Shown here one piece after another: positions 5,697-7,191 of a stretch of DNA of 7,191 nucleotides (positions are counted from its first letter, which is position 1; every line of letters starts with the position of its first letter). The notes beneath the pieces were generated by a model. The model had not been told where the DNA came from, searched no databases, and saw only the letters and a program-made list of their open reading frames with translations. The position numbers were made by a program, and so were the translations under genes. The stretch is from an uncultured Fidelibacterota bacterium (GTDB lineage: Bacteria; Marinisomatota; Marinisomatia; Marinisomatales; UBA1611): positions 1-7,191 of the forward strand of contig CAJWHU010000076.1 of NCBI GenBank assembly GCA_913041325.1, in the 5' to 3' direction.

Positions 5697-7191
5697 TTAA
5701 CCACTATAAGCTTGTCCCAAAAATACTGTGGACTTTCATTTAAAGATGGTGAATACTTCATTCGAATGAAATAAACACCATTATCTACATAAGCCCCATT
5801 TAGATCACGCCCATTCCATTTCAATGCACCATTATATGTGTTCAGATTAAAGTTTTGCTGAAAGACTTTCTCCATAGCAAAATTATAAATATCCAGCTCA
5901 ATTTGAGTATTGACAATTACCCCCGTATGAAACCTTACGTAGCCCTCCCCTCCCAATTGATTATGGTTAAGAGGAGAGAAGGGATTAGGATATGCATAGA
6001 AGTCCGTTGAGTCATATTGCGTTTGGAAAATAGTCCAGCTCGAGCCTTGGATATCGGAGGATAAGGCAGCACCGTTAGAGGTTCCAACCCACAATTTTAA
6101 TACACTATCTCGATCGTCAAAAGTTGAGGTGTAAACAAGATCTGTAAGTATTTGGCTTTGAGACATGAAAGTTGTGTCAATAGCTGGTTTGTATAAAGCC
6201 CAGTTTTCACCATCGTGGCTTTTCCATAATCCTGCTTGGCTTGAAGCGAGAACTATTGAGTCATGTGCAGTTATGTTATAAACCCTCTCTCCATGTAATG
6301 TTGTTTCCCAGGTAGAGCCTCCATCTCTGGTATAACTGAGGCCCCTCATTTCGCCTGGCGTGTCCGCGTTGATGGTTGCCGCCCAAATAGTTGTTAGACC
6401 ATTCCATACTTGTTTTGCTAATCCAACTACAAAATTGCCAGTTAAGTTATCATTTGGGTAAGAATAGTGCTCCCACTCAATACAATCAAATAACTGAAAA
6501 TTTCCAGGAGATGTCTCTCGCCATTCATTGATAACTAAACCTCTATTTATACCGTTAGCTGTTCCAGCCCAGATCGTATCACCGCTGATTAAAACAGAAA
6601 AAGCCTTATGATTATGGTTCCCACCATCAGCAGGATCTCTTGGATTTAAATAATAATCAGGAAGTATCGCTCTTCCTAAATCATCAGTCTCATCAAAACC
6701 TGTGCACAACGAGAGCGACCTTTGCTCATCCAATGGTAGGGGAACTATCTCCCAATTTTCATCGTTGAGGTTATACCTCCTAAGTCCCCCAGCCCAACTT
6801 GCTGTCCATAAATAATTGCCGTTTAAAAAGGCGTCATACGTGACATTTGCCTCGGGGACAGTTACTGGAAGGGATCTAAAAAAACCCTCCCCAAAAGGGC
6901 GCAATGTGTCTGCATCTTTATCCATAGGCTGCTTTAGATATTTCCAATCTATACCACCGCTGTCACTAATCGCATGCGCATTATTGGTTAGTACTATACC
7001 ATACCCAACTTGTATTGTCCCATTATCGCCAGAAAACGCAACTGCCATTGTATTGTTTAAAATAGAAACAGCTGGGATTCCACCATTAGGAACTAATTTT
7101 GTCATTTGACCATCTACCAAAGAGTCAGTGGTAGAATTATGGTGGTAGGTGGCATTTCCATCAAACAGTGCAAGACCCTGGCCGGTACCAA
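5693..7191 (-). CDS. Secreted beta-propeller-like protein with T9SS/FlgD-type C-terminal tail (5' truncated)
   Basis: Only the last 498 residues are visible. The frame stays open to base 7191, reading GTGQGLALFDG at the edge, so the true start lies outside the window. A TTG at 7120 is an internal codon, not a start. The body has repeating blade-like strands (LWTASWAGGLRRYN, IWAGTANGINR, IWAATI, LWVGTSNGAALSSD) and two Asp-box-like motifs (TRDGGSTW and SHDGENW), as in BNR/sialidase-type or two-component-regulator-type propellers. After this comes YPNPFSP (bases 5972-5992) and a final domain of about 95 residues with the signature WNGRDLNG, DNGVYFIRM and the end KLIVVK. This matches FlgD Ig-like/T9SS type A sorting tails, which direct export across the outer membrane and are normally removed or anchored there. 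The TGA stop overlaps the next ATG by 4 nt. Ligand and enzymatic activity are unknown, and no catalytic residues are recognisable. The family type is fairly sure; the function is not. Confidence 0.85.
   Translation of the reverse strand, partial: GTGQGLALFDGNATYHHNSTTDSLVDGQMTKLVPNGGIPAVSILNNTMAVAFSGDNGTIQVGYGIVLTNNAHAISDSGGIDWKYLKQPMDKDADTLRPFGEGFFRSLPVTVPEANVTYDAFLNGNYLWTASWAGGLRRYNLNDENWEIVPLPLDEQRSLSLCTGFDETDDLGRAILPDYYLNPRDPADGGNHNHKAFSVLISGDTIWAGTANGINRGLVINEWRETSPGNFQLFDCIEWEHYSYPNDNLTGNFVVGLAKQVWNGLTTIWAATINADTPGEMRGLSYTRDGGSTWETTLHGERVYNITAHDSIVLASSQAGLWKSHDGENWALYKPAIDTTFMSQSQILTDLVYTSTFDDRDSVLKLWVGTSNGAALSSDIQGSSWTIFQTQYDSTDFYAYPNPFSPLNHNQLGGEGYVRFHTGVIVNTQIELDIYNFAMEKVFQQNFNLNTYNGALKWNGRDLNGAYVDNGVYFIRMKYSPSLNESPQYFWDKLIVVK

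Noticed and set aside
6816..7109. Plus-strand open frame of 97 codons antisense to the propeller protein, and a similar one at 3562-3753
   Set aside because: Both are shadows of conserved minus-strand genes, with unremarkable, low-complexity-like composition and no supporting signals.
7118..7120. TTG as a possible start of the propeller protein
   Set aside because: The frame continues upstream without a stop to the window edge with protein-like sequence, and no signal peptide follows the TTG, though a T9SS-tailed protein needs one.

Overview
The window is a stretch of seven genes, all read from the minus strand, with no RNA gene, mobile element, CRISPR array, terminator or promoter that I could support. 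Transcription runs from base 7191 down to base 1, and both end genes are cut by the window edges. The DNA is AT-rich and uses the standard code. Several features point to the FCB superphylum (the Bacteroidota-like lineages): type IX secretion (T9SS)-style C-terminal sorting tails, two PorV/PorQ-type outer-membrane proteins, a lamin-tail-domain nuclease and nearly absent Shine-Dalgarno sequences. A marine uncultured lineage such as Ca. Marinimicrobia (SAR406) fits best, but this is inference from protein style, not from a marker gene.

Layout in transcription order: (1) the C-terminal part of a large secreted beta-propeller-like protein with a FlgD/T9SS-type tail (7191-5693); (2) a PorV/PorQ-family outer-membrane beta-barrel (5696-4764); (3) a second, more divergent PorV/PorQ-like protein (4780-3914); (4) a membrane-anchored divergent polysaccharide deacetylase of the YibQ type (3917-3063); (5) a cytoplasmic asparaginase of the Rhizobium etli type II (ReAV-like) family (3062-2082); (6) a secreted endonuclease/exonuclease/phosphatase (EEP) nuclease with a lamin-tail domain and a T9SS-type tail (2081-342); (7) the N-terminus of a secreted protein of unknown function (340-1).

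The genes are packed with no real intergenic space. The successive junctions are a 4-nt ATGA overlap, a 17-nt overlap, a 4-nt ATGA overlap, two direct abutments and a 1-nt gap. This is a single operon-like block, probably translationally coupled, whose promoter lies beyond base 7191. No stretch over 300 bases lacks a gene.

The outer-membrane proteins may help export or hold the T9SS-tailed proteins (propeller, nuclease, perhaps the last gene) at the surface. The nuclease would degrade extracellular DNA or RNA, the deacetylase would act in the periplasm on an unknown glycan, and the asparaginase would release ammonium and aspartate inside the cell. The physical linkage is seen directly; the joint role is inference. 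Each gene belongs to a recognisable family except the last. I do not see a clearly new system, and the unusual parts are the combination and the packing.
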